A stretch of DNA of 64,000 nucleotides. Origin: Stentor roeselii (taxonomy: Eukaryota; Ciliophora; Heterotrichea; Heterotrichida; Stentoridae). The notes under the pieces were generated by a model. That model was not told where the DNA came from. It saw nothing but the letters and a program-made list of their open reading frames with translations, and did not search any database. A program made the translations under genes and the position numbers. Below, piece after piece: positions 50,181-57,455 of the stretch. Location: assembly GCA_006503475.1 (NCBI GenBank), contig RSEH01000012.1:1-64000 (forward strand), in the 5' to 3' direction. Each line of letters begins with the position of its first letter. Position 1 is the stretch's first letter.

Positions 50181-50876
50181 ATGAGTCTATTCGTTGGAAA
50201 TATCTCTCGAAATATCTCTTTAAAAGACTTGGAAGACGAGTTCCATAAGTATGGTCTCTGTAAAATTAACCACAGAGTAACCAACACCTAGGGTGGCTAT
50301 GCATTTATTGAGTACTCAGATGATCGAGACGGTGAACAAGCGATGTTAGAGCTACATGGTAAGAATATGGGTGGACTTGCTTTGAACATTGAGTGGTCAA
50401 AACGTTCTCCTCGTTTCAACATAAAAGAATCCAGAGTGGCAAACAAGTCCAACAAAGACAAATGCTACAACTGCGGAAAGCCAGGTCACATATCAAGAGA
50501 ATGCAAAGAAGGTCCCGAGTGTTACGACTGTGGAAGCCTAGGGCACATCGCACGAGACTGTCCAAAAACAAAAGACTCCCAAAAGCGAAGATCTCCTCGT
50601 CGTTCACCCCGAAGGTCCTCCTCCGAGAGAAGTTACTCAATCGAGAGATCCTGCTTACCAATCGAGTTTTACCCACTAGAGACAAAAGAAAACATCGAAG
50701 AAAGCGAGCAAGAAGTTGAAATGGAAGACGGGTCAAAATTCTTCCTAGTCAGCGGAGGTGTGAATGACGAAGGCGCGATATTAAAATGTGGACTTTGTGG
50801 AAAAAACATGCAAAAATCAAGCATCAAGAGACATATCGCAAGCAAGGCTCACAAGGACAAGTTGGTGAAGAGTTAG
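50181..50876 (+). CDS. RNA-binding protein: RRM plus two zinc knuckles (15-nt intron)
   Basis: Removing the intron 50277-50291 gives 226 residues from ATG 50181. The RRM (about residues 1-70) has RNP2 LFVGNI and RNP1 GGYAFIEY, the latter cut by the intron. Two CCHC knuckles follow ([14 protein letters not shown] and [14 protein letters not shown]), then an Arg/Ser tract, an acidic segment and a C2H2-type finger at the end ([22 protein letters not shown]). RRM + CCHC + RS is the layout of splicing factors of the SRSF7/RSZ kind; the C-terminal finger is not part of that family. Probable nuclear splicing or mRNA role. Without the intron the frame would stop at TAG 50289. Confidence 0.88.
50277..50291 (+). 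other. 15-nt intron
   Basis: Sequence GTAACCAACACCTAG, lying inside the RNP1 motif of the RRM. Removal joins NHR to GGYAFIEY in one frame and removes an in-frame TAG. The result fits the RRM consensus exactly, which is strong support for splicing. Confidence 0.93.
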
Positions 50877-50903
50877 ATGATAAGTAGTTACACTTTATTC
50901 ATA

Positions 50904-51620
50904 CTAAAAAACAATGCAGTTATTTCCACAGCCATTTGATTTTCGCTGAAGTTTCAGGTCTTGATAAACCTGGACATTTCGTTCCAGGGTCAAAACAGCT
51001 TCTTTGAGACTGTCTTGACTACCGAGCATATTTTTCTCAGTTTCTATTACTTTCACTTTTAACCCTTCAATACTTTCACTTAACTCTCGCATCGGGTCTT
51101 GCATTTCACTTTGACAAAACGATGTAAAATACCGGAAATCATCAGATAAAAAACTTCCTCTTCTTGATTTTTGAACCTCATTCGCCAATTTCCGGTTACT
51201 TGACATAAACATTTTAGCCTCTTGTCTCAAATTATAAAGACTTTCTCTTGCTGAGCTTAAAAACTCTGAAACTTCTGAAAGATTTCCTGTTGGATTTACT
51301 TCAGGGTTCGTAGAAGTCCCTTCTGGGAACTGAAAAGCGACTTTGTTGACTTTAGCTGATGTTGGAATCCGAGTTTTCGGAGAAGTTTCTTTGTCAATTT
51401 CAGGTAAAGTTGGAGAAATCACTCCTGTCAGGGTGTTGTGAGTTTTGCTGTTCCTGGCAGGGTGTTGCAGGATCATCGCACTTTGAGGCGTTAAGATGTC
51501 TTTAGACGTTGGTAGGATATCTGGAGTACTGAGTGCTGACTTAGATGAGACAGGTTTTAAAATGACTTTCGAGGGACGTCTTTTTGCAAGAGAAGTGTCG
51601 ATTGAAGGTCTTTTCCTCAT
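50904..51620 (-). CDS. Hypothetical helical protein ending in a CaaX-like motif
   Basis: The 238-residue protein has a Ser/Pro/Thr-rich first half and a helical second half (about residues 125-225, heptads in LSESIEGLKVKVIETEK). The last four residues are CIVF, preceded by GCGNN. A cysteine four from the end followed by two aliphatic residues fits a prenylation site, with Phe suggesting geranylgeranylation. If correct it would be a lipid-anchored coiled-coil protein. No domain recognised. It converges with the RRM gene (27 bp between stops) and diverges from the next coiled-coil gene. Confidence 0.72.
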   Translation of the reverse strand: MRKRPSIDTSLAKRRPSKVILKPVSSKSALSTPDILPTSKDILTPQSAMILQHPARNSKTHNTLTGVISPTLPEIDKETSPKTRIPTSAKVNKVAFQFPEGTSTNPEVNPTGNLSEVSEFLSSARESLYNLRQEAKMFMSSNRKLANEVQKSRRGSFLSDDFRYFTSFCQSEMQDPMRELSESIEGLKVKVIETEKNMLGSQDSLKEAVLTLERNVQVYQDLKLQRKSNGCGNNCIVF

Positions 51621-51691
51621 TATTGTAGTTATTAATGAGGAACTGAATTTAATACCAGGATTATTGAGCTGTTTATTAATTTATACGAACT

Positions 51692-53806
51692 ATGTCTTAT
51701 ACTAAAAACAAACTAAAAGACCTACTCAGACCTCATAACATCCCAAAACCTGTCAAATCAGCGAATTCAAGTCCTCGCAACGTCAAGTCAATCGACTTTT
51801 CTAATAGCGAACCTGGGCACCTTACTTCAAGCACAAATAAATCAGCTTGTGTCATTATTTTAAAGAATCTAAGTGAACTCAGCACTTATTTCGAAAGTAT
51901 CACTAAACGTTCGAAAGACTTTGATAAAGATTTCATCGATTTGCTTCGATCCTGTGAAAAAAGTTTAAATTCAGCGAAGCAGAAACTTTTTGAACTCAGC
52001 TCTGAAGACGACAATTTAAAATTTTCAGATTCGAAAAGTTTTCAAGAAATTTCATCGTTTTTTAAACCGGAGATCACGGAATACACCCTTTTTCTTGAGC
52101 AAGTCATTGCGTTTGAACAGGCCAAAACAGAAGCTGTTCTTAAAAAAACAAAGTTTCCTAAAAGTAAAATCGCTGAAATCGAAAAATCGTTGACTGAAGA
52201 ACATGCAATTAAATACCCTGGATCGTATAAACCTGTTAAAAATAATGAACCTGGATTCACTCTGAAGGCAAAAAATGAAATTTCAGACCTTGTTGCGAAA
52301 ATCAAGAAAAAAATCATGAAAAACTCAAAAATTCCTGAAGAAACTTTAGAGATTTTAAACGAGTCTCAAAATTTTTCCATCTGCAGAGATCTGAAGGTGC
52401 CAAGTATGCAGAAAATAATTGATGAACATAAAACCCTATTAAAAGAAAATAGAAAAATCAAGGATTTATATGAAAATTCTTTAGAAGATAACAAAAAACT
52501 TAACTCGAAGTACTTTTACTTGATAAGTCGCTTGAACAAACAAGACGAAACAGTGAAAAAACAATCAAGGATTTTAAAGAGTTTTTCACAGGACCCAGAA
52601 TGGCTGCGCGAGCAGCTTAACAAGTTCAAAGAAGAGATAAATTTTTACATTTCCCTTCTCAGAACACACATAATCGAGCACCAGCCAGGCAAGTCTAACT
52701 TCATTTCTTTACTTCATCAAAAAGCTCTTCTCGAAAGCGAAAACCAGAAACTTCAAAAAGATTTGGAAAAACTAAAGACCTCCGAAGACTTTCTCTCAAA
52801 ACGTTTAAAAGAAGCAGTAGAAGAAAACCTGCAGTTAAAAGACAAAGAAATTTCAGAGAACAGCTTAAATCTGGCCTTTAGCGTGAATGATTTGATGGAA
52901 ATTCAGAAATTGAAAGAACAAATTCGAGTTATCAGCTTTAAATCAAGTGAAGCTCAAAACAAGTTAAAACTTGAACTTGAGTCTTACAAGTCACAAGTAA
53001 ATCGACTTAAAGCTGAAAAGTTCAGTCTTGATGAAAGGCTTCGGTCCACAAATAAAACCCTGGCCGAGATGGAAAAAGAAAACCAAAGACTTGTTGAAGA
53101 AGTTTCAAAAATCAAGACTTTTACTTGTTCTCAGTCTCCTAAACCTCTTCCTATGCTTTCTGGAGATACTTTCAACGTCGCTGACCCTTCAGACAGCTTC
53201 GGAAGGGTCGACCCAGCTGATGTTTTTTCAGTCGCGAATTACGAGATTGAAGAAATCGCTGAAAATCTTAGAAATCACTCAATTTTCCCGGAAGTTCACA
53301 ATAATTTAAATGCCTTGCTTCGGAAAGTTGTGAGTTTTGTTATCGAGCTTAAAGAAAACCTGGAAGATGAACCGAAAGAGTTCTGGGAAGTGATTCAGGA
53401 GCTGGTCAAAGAACATAAAACTCGAGTCGCTACTACTGACAAAGCTTTCGACCTAAATTATGGAGCCGAGTCTTTTCTAGCTTCGAAGCAAATCGAGATT
53501 TACAAAGGAAAACTTAGAGATAAAAAAAATTTACTCGAACTTTATCATCAGCAAATCAAATTTTTAAAGAAAAGTTTAAAAGAGTCAAAAGAAGAAGTCT
53601 CTAAAGCAAGTCCAATTGATTTTGAATGTGTTAGAGACATGTTCGGTAGTATCATCAGGGAAGTACCTCAGCTGAATGCTAAAACTGAAACTTTAATAGA
53701 AGTTCTTCTCAAAACTCTCAGCTTTTCTGCAGACATGACTTCAAAGATCAACAATGAAAGAAAGTCTCGAAGAAACAGCGGACTTTTTAAAGGTTTTTTT
53801 AATTAA
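51692..53806 (+). CDS. Long coiled-coil protein
   Basis: The 704-residue protein is almost all alpha-helix. A Ser/Pro-rich start (residues 1-50) is followed by helical blocks, a strong coiled coil at about 230-490 (LKEQIRVISFKSSEAQNKLKL region and neighbours), a non-helical break near 490-525 (PKPLPMLSGDTFNVADPSD) and further helices to the end. The C-terminus is basic. It resembles centriolar or basal-body coiled-coil proteins in general form only; no family is assigned. The gene starts 71 bp from the divergent CaaX-type gene. Confidence 0.8.
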   Translation: MSYTKNKLKDLLRPHNIPKPVKSANSSPRNVKSIDFSNSEPGHLTSSTNKSACVIILKNLSELSTYFESITKRSKDFDKDFIDLLRSCEKSLNSAKQKLFELSSEDDNLKFSDSKSFQEISSFFKPEITEYTLFLEQVIAFEQAKTEAVLKKTKFPKSKIAEIEKSLTEEHAIKYPGSYKPVKNNEPGFTLKAKNEISDLVAKIKKKIMKNSKIPEETLEILNESQNFSICRDLKVPSMQKIIDEHKTLLKENRKIKDLYENSLEDNKKLNSKYFYLISRLNKQDETVKKQSRILKSFSQDPEWLREQLNKFKEEINFYISLLRTHIIEHQPGKSNFISLLHQKALLESENQKLQKDLEKLKTSEDFLSKRLKEAVEENLQLKDKEISENSLNLAFSVNDLMEIQKLKEQIRVISFKSSEAQNKLKLELESYKSQVNRLKAEKFSLDERLRSTNKTLAEMEKENQRLVEEVSKIKTFTCSQSPKPLPMLSGDTFNVADPSDSFGRVDPADVFSVANYEIEEIAENLRNHSIFPEVHNNLNALLRKVVSFVIELKENLEDEPKEFWEVIQELVKEHKTRVATTDKAFDLNYGAESFLASKQIEIYKGKLRDKKNLLELYHQQIKFLKKSLKESKEEVSKASPIDFECVRDMFGSIIREVPQLNAKTETLIEVLLKTLSFSADMTSKINNERKSRRNSGLFKGFFN

Positions 53807-53930
53807 GTGTAACTTTTCCAGTCATCATTTACCTAAACTATTGAAATTTTTTTCGATAATTTAAAAATTTGTATTGAGATTAAGTTTTTATCTATTCCAG
53901 AATTTAATGAACAATGGTGAACTCTTATAA

Positions 53931-54236
53931 ATGGAAAGTGGCTGGGAAGAGTTCTCAAGAGTCCTTGAGGAAAAAATACAAGAAAGAGTCCTGCCTTTAG
54001 AACAGCAATTAAGCCAGCAACAAGAGATTATTGCAAAACTTTCAGAAAGTCTTCAGGCCATGCTTGAAGCTCTTCAGAATAAAAACTCTGTCAAAGGAGA
54101 GAAGGCGCAGAGACCTGGTAGTGCAAAAGCAGTACCAGAGAAAAATACTCATCAGGAACCTGAGAAGGATCACGAGGAAGAAAAACATGATGAGCATGAG
54201 AAGAATGACTCTGAAAGCAATGGAGTCGCTCCTTAA
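53931..54236 (+). CDS. Small acidic coiled-coil protein
   Basis: A 101-residue protein with a helix at residues 1-50 (QQQEIIAKLSESLQAML) and an acidic, His/Glu/Lys-rich tail (KDHEEEKHDEHEKND). The ATG is in CTTATAAATGG, the start context of several other genes here. No domain. It lies between the long coiled-coil gene and the kinase-LRR gene on the same strand. Confidence 0.65.
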   Translation: MESGWEEFSRVLEEKIQERVLPLEQQLSQQQEIIAKLSESLQAMLEALQNKNSVKGEKAQRPGSAKAVPEKNTHQEPEKDHEEEKHDEHEKNDSESNGVAP

Positions 54237-54355
54237 TCGACTTAATTACTTAAGTTTAGATTTTCGAAGTTTGGGTTTAGTTTGGATGGAGAGAAGGGTT
54301 TTCGTTATTATATGTTTCAATCTTCGAGATTTAGAGAAGATAATTATTTAGTGGA

Positions 54356-56188
54356 ATGGGACTCAACTCCTCGTGTCAGACTGATTGGTGTGTCAAACCT
54401 GGACAGATTTTCTGTGAATGTTCACAAAAAGTCTTCTGCAGTCGTTGCTTTACTCTTCACATGAAGCAATCCTCAAGTCATCGAGCCTACTCAACAAGTC
54501 AGTCCTCCCCATCGCTAGTCTACCAAAGCCAGCTTTACCTAAAGTCCGACAATTCAACAGAAGTCTACTCAGGTGAATACAAATCAACAGAAGTGATAAT
54601 AAAGCTTCAATACTTCACATCAAGATCAGACCTAAACCGAAAACAAGAAGAAGCCGCTCTTCAACGAAGTACTCGTCATCCAAACATCTGCAAATGTTTA
54701 AAGTCCTACATCGACGAGCAGTTCACAGAAGGGTTCAAATTCGTGATGATCATGGAAAAAGCCGAGTCCGACGTTGAAGACGAGATCCAAAGACGAGCCG
54801 CTGAAGAAGATTTCTGGAATGAAGAAGAACTGCTGAATCACCTTGGGGCAATCATCGACGCCCTGGCCTTCATGCAGCGAAATGACATGACACATCGAGA
54901 CATAAAGCCAGCGAATTTGTTGCTTTTTGATTCTGGGATCATGAAACTTGCTGATTTCGGATTGAGTCTTCAAGAAACTGATCTGAACTCGAGTCATTTG
55001 GGAGTCGTTGGGACTTTCATGTATCTCAGTCCGAAACTTATGAAAGCTTTTAAAGATATTGAGTCGGGGAAAAATGATTCTGGATGCACGGACCACAACC
55101 CTTATAAATCAGATGTTTATTCACTTGGACTCACTTTTCTTTATATGGCGACTTTTGTAACACCTAATGGTTTGAACTTTAATATTGAAGGAACGAATTA
55201 TCTTCAACATCGACTTCAAAGAGAAATCGCGAAAGTCAAATCGAAAAAAATTCAAGATCTGTTGAAAGTCATGTTGAAAGTAGAAGAAAATGAAAGACCT
55301 GACTTTTTACAACTTGAAAAGCTAATAGATGGAAAATCATTTGAAATTTTACCGAATCGCTTTCAGAAACTAGCGAAACCTGGAAAAAAACTGGAAAAAA
55401 GGCAGTTTCAAGACTGTCCTCAAGAAAGTTTTTCAATTTCAGAAATTCCATCAGTTTCTGAAACTTGTACTAGTTCAGTGACCGTTGAGCAGATCCTAAA
55501 CGATACTTTTTTACCAGTTCAAATGAAATCAGCGATAGAAACAGCGATAAAGACAAAAGAACTTCGACTATCACAGCTGATGATCCAAAACGAGGCAGAG
55601 TACATAAAAATCTTACTTCAAGAGCATCTTTTAACCTTTTTAGACCTGAGCAACTGCGGCCTGACCCCAGACCTGCTGAAAATAATCACAGAAGGAAACT
55701 TTTCAAGTCTTCAGAGCCTGGTGCTCGGTATGAACAAAATCGGGCGAAAAGGTGCAAAAGTCCTGAAAAAGGCGAATTTTCCTTGTCTTCGTGTTTTAAG
55801 ACTCTGGAAATGCGGACTGGGCAACAAAGGCGTGGCTCATCTGGGCGAAAGTCTTCCAGAGACCCTTACCGAGTTGTTTTTAGGAGATAATCGAATTGAT
55901 GATAAAGGTTTGAAAGTTATTTGTAGGTACCTTCCAAGTGGCCTGGAAATAATTTCTTTATGTGACAATTGCATTAGTGATGAAGGGGCCAGGTCTTTAG
56001 CGGTGGCTTTGAACAAGCACAAGAATATTCAACAGGTGTATTTGGATAATAACAAGGTAAACGCCATTGGTTTGAAGTACTTGTTGCTTTATCTTCCAGG
56101 AAGTTTGAAGTCTTTAAGACTGGCGGGCAACGAGTTGAATGATGAGCTGTTGACAGGCGTGAGCAAGAGATATAAGATTATATTGTAA
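54356..56188 (+). CDS. Kinase with B-box-like finger and leucine-rich repeats
   Basis: The 610-residue protein joins three parts. Residues about 7-45 have a Cys/His finger (CQTDWC, CECS, CSRC, HMK) like the B-box finger of the two decayed genes at 12.6 and 14.0 kb. Residues about 60-320 are a kinase domain with THRDIKPANLL and LADFGLS intact and a weak glycine loop. Residues about 425-605 are leucine-rich repeats of the RI/NLR type with a period near 28 residues (LDLSNCGL, LVLGMNKIGRKGAKVL, LFLGDNRIDDKGLKV, VYLDNNKVNAIG). It is probably a soluble, active kinase whose LRR part binds a partner. The gene ends three bases from the stop of the convergent gene. Confidence 0.87.
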   Translation: MGLNSSCQTDWCVKPGQIFCECSQKVFCSRCFTLHMKQSSSHRAYSTSQSSPSLVYQSQLYLKSDNSTEVYSGEYKSTEVIIKLQYFTSRSDLNRKQEEAALQRSTRHPNICKCLKSYIDEQFTEGFKFVMIMEKAESDVEDEIQRRAAEEDFWNEEELLNHLGAIIDALAFMQRNDMTHRDIKPANLLLFDSGIMKLADFGLSLQETDLNSSHLGVVGTFMYLSPKLMKAFKDIESGKNDSGCTDHNPYKSDVYSLGLTFLYMATFVTPNGLNFNIEGTNYLQHRLQREIAKVKSKKIQDLLKVMLKVEENERPDFLQLEKLIDGKSFEILPNRFQKLAKPGKKLEKRQFQDCPQESFSISEIPSVSETCTSSVTVEQILNDTFLPVQMKSAIETAIKTKELRLSQLMIQNEAEYIKILLQEHLLTFLDLSNCGLTPDLLKIITEGNFSSLQSLVLGMNKIGRKGAKVLKKANFPCLRVLRLWKCGLGNKGVAHLGESLPETLTELFLGDNRIDDKGLKVICRYLPSGLEIISLCDNCISDEGARSLAVALNKHKNIQQVYLDNNKVNAIGLKYLLLYLPGSLKSLRLAGNELNDELLTGVSKRYKIIL

Positions 56189-56191
56189 TAA

Positions 56192-56758
56192 TTAATACTG
56201 AGTGTACAACACATGAGGAGATGCCAGGTAAGACTGAAGAGTGATCAGGTCTTGACTGATTTTTTCCAGGTAGTTTTTCCCTTTAAACACGAAGATGTTG
56301 AAAGGAACGCTTTCGTCTTTCATCCAGTTCGTGATTTTCTCTCTTAGAGATTTGTTCAGTTTGTACACCTGAAGCACTTTCGCTTTAACATTATGATAAG
56401 AAACTTGCAGGTTTTTCATGATGCTTTCTCTCAATATCACTTCTTTCAATATCTCCTCCGTTTTCTTCTTGATTGAAATCAAACCCAAGCATCTTTCCAT
56501 CAAAGCTTTCGCATGTCCTGGACTAAGAACTTTATATCTTTCCTCAAACCTATCCAGGTCTTCCTTTGTTCCAAGCATTTCCATTAAAAGACTGACAAGA
56601 ATTTGAATTCCTTTTTCAATAACTGCCTTTAAAGAGTCTTCTTCTCTTGGTGGTTTTTTTGAATTCACGACGATTTCCTTTAAACTCATGGGAAGAGTCA
56701 CCTGGATGCCTTTTTTGAGATTAGTGTATAACAAAGACTTGTGCCAGTCCTCAGTCAT
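56192..56758 (-). CDS. Helical hypothetical protein
   Basis: With the ATG at 56756-56758 the product has 188 residues, mainly helical, with KKTEEILKEVILRE and a Lys-rich middle. An open frame extends upstream to at least 56917 without another ATG and would begin at a TTG, so the start is not certain: either this ATG or an upstream exon not recognised here. Its stop is separated by three bases from that of the kinase-LRR gene. No domain. Confidence 0.6.
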   Translation of the reverse strand: MTEDWHKSLLYTNLKKGIQVTLPMSLKEIVVNSKKPPREEDSLKAVIEKGIQILVSLLMEMLGTKEDLDRFEERYKVLSPGHAKALMERCLGLISIKKKTEEILKEVILRESIMKNLQVSYHNVKAKVLQVYKLNKSLREKITNWMKDESVPFNIFVFKGKNYLEKISQDLITLQSYLASPHVLYTQY

Positions 56759-56916
56759 GTGAATATCTGCATCGTCTTCTAGAAAAGTTACGGTTTCCTC
56801 TGGCGACAACGACTGAGGACGGCTCAATTCGACCTCTTCTACTTTCGAGCTCCGACAAAACGAGTGCCCTGACCGTCCACGACTTCCAATTGATGGCTCA
56901 AGGCGCTGTCTACGAA

Positions 56917-57438
56917 TTACTTCACAGGGATCAACTCCATAAGACTTCCCGGGTTCATTTTAAAGTTTTTCACTAGTTCCTGCCAGACCTGTGGACTTTT
57001 AATAGAACTTAACTCATCTCGTATAAGTTCTGCTTCAGTTTCAATAAAAATCGAGTCACTTTTTCGAGACCTTTTGTTAGAATTTTTAACATTTTTCACG
57101 TTTTTCGTACGAGATCGATGAGAAAGTTGAAATTTTTTACTGTTCGCTTTAGTCTCTCTAAAGAACTTCTCTAGTCTTGGTATTGGGTCAAGCTGGTAAA
57201 TGCCTTTCAAAGACAGTTCAAGTTTATGCGTGTTCAAAGAATGCGAGATGTTTTTATTGTCCTTAAAAGTTGAAGAACTTTCAGTCTGATCCGATTTTGT
57301 CCTAAGTCTCTCTGCAAGTGGCTGCGTGATCGACGCGGCGCGTCGACTAAGAACTGGTTTTTTGAATGAAGAGCGAAAAGTTAGATTAAGTGAGTCCCTT
57401 GTTGAGACCTGCTCAGAACTATCAGTGATTTTTTTCAT
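56917..57438 (-). CDS. Basic hypothetical protein, possible 3' intron
   Basis: A 173-residue Ser/Arg/Lys-rich protein without a recognised domain; the second half is slightly helical (AELIRDELSSI). The last bases contain GTAATTCGTAGACAG (56905-56919), a perfect candidate 15-nt intron that covers the TAA stop. If spliced, 21 or so residues would be added and the gene would end with TAG at 56839-56841. There is no similarity to support the extra part, so the shorter form is annotated. Confidence 0.6.
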   Translation of the reverse strand: MKKITDSSEQVSTRDSLNLTFRSSFKKPVLSRRAASITQPLAERLRTKSDQTESSSTFKDNKNISHSLNTHKLELSLKGIYQLDPIPRLEKFFRETKANSKKFQLSHRSRTKNVKNVKNSNKRSRKSDSIFIETEAELIRDELSSIKSPQVWQELVKNFKMNPGSLMELIPVK

Positions 57439-57455
57439 TGTTATTAAAACTTACA

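Noticed and set aside
56828-57438. Joining the two helical genes at 56192 and 56917 into one
   Set aside because: The frame change needed (two modulo three) is not met by any 15- or 16-nt GT...AG segment.
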